Assembly: GCA_012510865.1 (NCBI GenBank)
Contig: JAAZHF010000442.1
Location: forward strand, 1 to 10,063
DNA: 10,063 nt
Direction of reading: 5' to 3'
Source: Gammaproteobacteria bacterium
Lineage (GTDB): Bacteria > Pseudomonadota > Gammaproteobacteria > Xanthomonadales > Xanthomonadaceae
Shown here piece by piece: positions 7,418 through 10,063 of this stretch. The translations under genes and the position numbers were made by a program. The first letter of the stretch is position 1, and the number at the start of each line of letters is the position of its first letter. The notes beneath the pieces are model-generated. The model was given only the letters and a program-made list of their open reading frames with translations, was not told where the DNA came from and ran no database searches.

Positions 7418-9373
7418 TCACTGCTTGCCGATGTGGCGGTCGAAGAACCCGAGCATCTCGGTGTACAGCCGCACGCGGGCCTCGACGTCGTAGTACCCGT
7501 GCATTTCCTCGCGCTCGATGATCACGCCCTCGGGCGCGTTCCCGACGTCGGTGAGCGCCTTGGCCATGGCCTCGGTCTGCTCGGGCGGCGTGCGCCGGTC
7601 GCGGGCACCGGCGGCCAGGTAGACCGGGATCCGGACCTCGTCCGCGCGGGCGGCGGGCGAGTCGCGCTTCAGCGTCGCGGGGTCGCGGCCGATCGTGTGG
7701 CGGAGGTAGCGCAGGCCGGAATCGCGCTCGCGGACGTCGCCGCGGCTGTACATCATCTCCAGGTCGTACACGCCGACGTAGCCGAAGGCGCACTTGAAGA
7801 GCCCCGGGGCGCGGATGGGCGCCATCAGCGACGAATAGCCGCCGAAGCTGCCACCGTAGATGCACACCCGCTCGCCGTCGGCGTGGCCCTGGTCGATCGC
7901 CCACCGGGTCGCGGCGATGATGTCGTCCTGGATGCCGGTGGCCCAGTTCTTGTGGCCGGCGTCGGTGAAGGCCTTGCCGTAGCCGCCCGAGCCGCGGTAG
8001 TTCACCTGCAGCACGGCGTAGCCGCGGCTGGCCAGCAGCTGCGCTTCGGGATTGAAGAACCAGCTGTCGCGGGGCCCGATGGGGCCGCCGTGGGGGTTGA
8101 CGATGAGCGGCAGGTTGCGGCCGTCGGAGCCGTTGGGAATGGTCAGGTAGCCGTGCACCTGCATCCCGCCGGACTGGATCACGAAGGGCTTCACCTCCGC
8201 CATCCGGCCGGTGTCGAGCCACTGGCGGCGGGACATCAGGAAGCGCGCCTGGCCACTGTCGCGGTCGAACAGGTACAGCTCGCCCGGGTTCCTGTCGCCC
8301 TCGACCACGACCACGATCCGCTTGCCGTCGCGGGTGTGGTTCGCGAAGCGGACCAGCTGGCCGGGGAACGCCGCCGCGAGGCCCTGGTACAGGGCGGACT
8401 CGGGGTGCGACTCGTCCACCAGCGACACCTTCGGCGCGCCGGCCTCGGTCACCACGGCCAGCATGCGGGCGCCGTCGGTGCTCCAGATCGCGCGGGAGAC
8501 GTCGGCCACCGGGTCGCGATAGAGCTCGGTGAACTCGCCCGTGGTGGTGTCCAGCGTGCCTACCGACGCCGGGGCCTTGCCGTCGCTGCGGCTGGCGTAG
8601 ACGGTGCCGTCGTCGCTGGTGCGGATGACGGTCAGGTGGGTGCCTTCGTTGGCCGACGAGCTGACCAGCTGCCAGCGGCGGGCCTCGTCGAGTCGATAGA
8701 GCGTCGTGTTCTCTTCCCAGGCCCCGTCCTCGCCACGGGTCGATCCGCAGACCGCGAAGCGGGGAGCCTTGGCCTGGTCCAGCGCGATACCGCAGTTGGC
8801 CGCGGGGGCGCGGGTCAGGGTCGTGCGCCGCCCGGACATGACGTCCATGCGCACCACCGCGGTGCCGGCGCCCTCGCTGGAGCGCGGCGTGCTGGAGCTC
8901 ATCAGCACGTAGCCCGGCTCGTCCAGCAGCGGGTCCAGGAAGTTGAGCAGTTCGGCGCCGACGGTCTTGCCACGCTCGGTGGCGCCGCGGGTGCCGTAGA
9001 AGACGAGCGGACGGGCGGCGCTGCCGTCGGCGTTGACGCCGAACCACTCGCCGGTCAGGAAGGGCTGGGCGAAGCCGCCCTGCTTGCGGACCGCGTTGAA
9101 GAGCAGGCGGTCGTCGGAAACCCAGTAGAAGTCGCCGACGCTCCGCTTGTCGGGGAGCTGGTTGACCTTGAGGACCTTCAGGTCCTCGGTCCGCATCACG
9201 GTCAGCACGTCCTGGTCGCCACGGTCCACGGTGATCGCCAGGTAGGTGCCGGAGGGCGAGATCTTCACGTCACTGAAGGTGCCGTGGCGAACGAAGTCCT
9301 CGACGGAGTATTGGGAGGACGCCAGCGCGGGCAGGGCCGCGAGCGCGAGCAGCAGCGTGATCAGTATCCTCAT
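7418..9373 (-). CDS. S9 family prolyl-oligopeptidase-like serine peptidase, exported
   Basis: The product is a 651-aa alpha/beta-hydrolase peptidase of family S9 (acylaminoacyl-peptidase / dipeptidyl-peptidase-like). These enzymes cut short peptides, often after Pro or near the N-terminus. A Sec signal peptide is clear (MRILITLLLALAALPALA), so it should be periplasmic or secreted. Residues about 22-400 form the beta-propeller part, starting SVEDFVRHGTFSDVKISPSGTYLA, a typical S9 opening. The catalytic domain follows, with NPHGGP and NYRGSGGYGKAF preceding the nucleophile. The triad is complete: Ser509 in GGSFGGYSS, Asp592 in AAGARDRRTPPEQT and His625 in EMHGYY. The start is ATG at 9371-9373 with AAGGAA at 9381-9386, 7 nt upstream. 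Upstream on the same strand is a TonB-dependent receptor gene, separated by a strong terminator. The pairing fits uptake and breakdown of peptides, but that is inference. Exact specificity (DPP, acyl-peptidase or oligopeptidase) cannot be read from the sequence. Confidence 0.95.
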   Translation of the reverse strand: MRILITLLLALAALPALASSQYSVEDFVRHGTFSDVKISPSGTYLAITVDRGDQDVLTVMRTEDLKVLKVNQLPDKRSVGDFYWVSDDRLLFNAVRKQGGFAQPFLTGEWFGVNADGSAARPLVFYGTRGATERGKTVGAELLNFLDPLLDEPGYVLMSSSTPRSSEGAGTAVVRMDVMSGRRTTLTRAPAANCGIALDQAKAPRFAVCGSTRGEDGAWEENTTLYRLDEARRWQLVSSSANEGTHLTVIRTSDDGTVYASRSDGKAPASVGTLDTTTGEFTELYRDPVADVSRAIWSTDGARMLAVVTEAGAPKVSLVDESHPESALYQGLAAAFPGQLVRFANHTRDGKRIVVVVEGDRNPGELYLFDRDSGQARFLMSRRQWLDTGRMAEVKPFVIQSGGMQVHGYLTIPNGSDGRNLPLIVNPHGGPIGPRDSWFFNPEAQLLASRGYAVLQVNYRGSGGYGKAFTDAGHKNWATGIQDDIIAATRWAIDQGHADGERVCIYGGSFGGYSSLMAPIRAPGLFKCAFGYVGVYDLEMMYSRGDVRERDSGLRYLRHTIGRDPATLKRDSPAARADEVRIPVYLAAGARDRRTPPEQTEAMAKALTDVGNAPEGVIIEREEMHGYYDVEARVRLYTEMLGFFDRHIGKQ

Positions 9374-9380
9374 TGGTTCA

Positions 9381-9386
9381 TTCCTT
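9381..9386 (-). promoter_or_regulatory. Shine-Dalgarno of the S9 peptidase gene
   Basis: On the minus strand AAGGAA lies 7 nt before the ATG at 9371-9373. It supports this start and marks the peptidase as independently translated after the upstream terminator. A nearby ATG at 9379-9381 is out of frame and stops after three codons. Confidence 0.6.
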
Positions 9387-9416
9387 GGAGCTGTGAGCCC
9401 GGCGTGCGTGGGCCTG

Positions 9417-9451
9417 AAACGAAAAGAGCCCGGCCATTGCTGGCCGGGCTC
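9417..9451 (-). terminator. Intrinsic terminator of the TonB-dependent receptor gene
   Basis: A perfect 11-bp stem (TGGCCGGGCTC at 9441-9451 with its complement at 9426-9436) encloses a 4-nt loop. On the minus strand it is followed by TTTTCGTTT, a good U-tract. It begins 13 nt past the receptor stop codon. This is the best intrinsic terminator in the window. It lies only about 50 nt before the S9 peptidase start on the same strand. Confidence 0.9.
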
Positions 9452-9464
9452 CTGGTGCGTCCGC

Positions 9465-10063
9465 TTAGAACTTGTAAGCGAGGCTCAGGTAGAACCTGCG
9501 GCCCAGCGGATCCGCGCCAACCCAGGGGTTGTAGTACGGATAGCCGCTCTGGCCCGGGTCGTGGCGGTACTGGTTGTTGGTCGCGTTGATGACCGAGAAC
9601 TCGGCACGCACGTTCGGACCGAAGTTCTTCGCCACCTGGACGTTGAACGTGGTCCAGGGGTGCAGGCGACGGCTGAAGCAGACGCCGGAGTTGGCGCCGG
9701 TGAAGCAGTCGTTGGCCTGCTGCGCACCCCAGGCCGAACCCAGGCGGGTCGCGTACACCGTGGTCGACCAGTCACCGATGGCCCAGTTCACCGACCCGCG
9801 GAAGCGCGAGCGCTCCGGGTAGAAGTAGGTCGGCGGCAGGTCGCGGTAGTCGATCAGGTCGTCCTCGGGGAGCTCCTGGTACTTGTTCGTCAGCGTCAGC
9901 GAGTACGAGGTGTCGAAGTTCAGCGCGCCGAAGCGGCCGATGTCCCAACGGTACTTGAAGCTGGCGTCGATACCGCTGATGTCCTGCAGCGCGGTGTTGA
10001 CGTACGAGGAGTTGATGCGGGTGACCTGGTTGTGCAACGTGGTGGCCGGGGCCTGTTCACGGG
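9465..10063 (-). CDS. TonB-dependent outer-membrane receptor, C-terminal part (5'-truncated by window)
   Basis: This is the last 198 residues of an outer-membrane beta-barrel receptor that imports a ligand using TonB energy. The frame is open to the window edge, so the TTG near 10035 is internal, not a start. The sequence shows alternating amphipathic strands rich in aromatic residues, such as ASFKYRWDI, LNFDTSYSLTL, FRGSVNWAIGDWSTTVYATRLG, FNVQVAKNF and RAEFSVINATNN. It ends in RRFYLSLAYKF: the C-terminal strand with terminal Phe is the BAM recognition signal, and the VINATNNQYRHDPG and YNPWVGADPLGR stretches are typical of xanthomonad TonB-dependent receptors. Two cysteines nine residues apart (CFTGANSGVCF) probably sit in an extracellular loop and may form a disulfide. 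The plug domain, TonB box and signal peptide lie outside the window, so the ligand cannot be named. An intrinsic terminator follows the stop. The S9 peptidase gene is next on the same strand. The DNA looks slightly less GC-rich than its neighbours. Confidence 0.93.
   Translation of the reverse strand, partial: REQAPATTLHNQVTRINSSYVNTALQDISGIDASFKYRWDIGRFGALNFDTSYSLTLTNKYQELPEDDLIDYRDLPPTYFYPERSRFRGSVNWAIGDWSTTVYATRLGSAWGAQQANDCFTGANSGVCFSRRLHPWTTFNVQVAKNFGPNVRAEFSVINATNNQYRHDPGQSGYPYYNPWVGADPLGRRFYLSLAYKF

Noticed and set aside
5811..7493. 560-codon open frame on the plus strand opposite metG and DUF2147
   Set aside because: It spans two real genes and an intergenic terminator on the other strand; this is a shadow of high GC content.
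7319..9589. 756-codon open frame on the plus strand opposite the S9 peptidase
   Set aside because: It is antisense to a gene with a complete catalytic triad, its composition is a codon-position mirror (Val/Ala/Gly/Arg-rich), and it has no recognisable domain.

Overview
The window is very GC-rich (about 70% by eye) and gene-dense, with only short intergenic gaps. Protein content and gene order point to a gammaproteobacterium of the Xanthomonadaceae/Lysobacteraceae type (Lysobacter, Luteimonas or a relative). The reasons are an endonuclease-type MutL, a lone soluble RnfB next to metG, a GumN/TraB-family protein, a DUF1684 lipoprotein, and a TonB-dependent receptor beside an S9 peptidase. The genus is inferred from remembered family resemblance; no search was run.

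Left half, plus strand (1-4253): the C-terminal end of an N-acetylmuramoyl-L-alanine amidase (Amidase_3, AmiC-like; gene starts outside the window), then mutL (TTG start), a DUF1684 lipoprotein gene whose ATG overlaps the mutL stop, and a secreted TraB/GumN-family protein gene. The last three are tightly packed and probably one transcript. The 69-nt gap before mutL holds an 18-bp perfect palindrome.

Middle, minus strand (4211-6767): metG, with rnfB 7 nt downstream. rnfB converges on the GumN-family gene and overlaps it by 43 bp. metG has a possible extended -10 promoter but no visible Shine-Dalgarno sequence.

Right half, minus strand (6829-10063): read in the direction of transcription, the C-terminal part of a TonB-dependent outer-membrane receptor (continuing beyond the window), a strong intrinsic terminator, an S9-family prolyl-oligopeptidase-like serine peptidase with a complete Ser-Asp-His triad and signal peptide, GC-rich hairpins, a small secreted DUF2147 protein, and another hairpin terminator before metG.

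The content is mainly housekeeping (cell-wall hydrolysis, mismatch repair, tRNA charging) plus envelope proteins. I see no mobile element, CRISPR array, tRNA, rRNA or defence system, and no convincing new multigene system. The points most worth a second look are the palindrome and TTG start at mutL, the orphan unanchored RnfB, the convergent gene overlap, and the terminator-separated receptor/peptidase pair.
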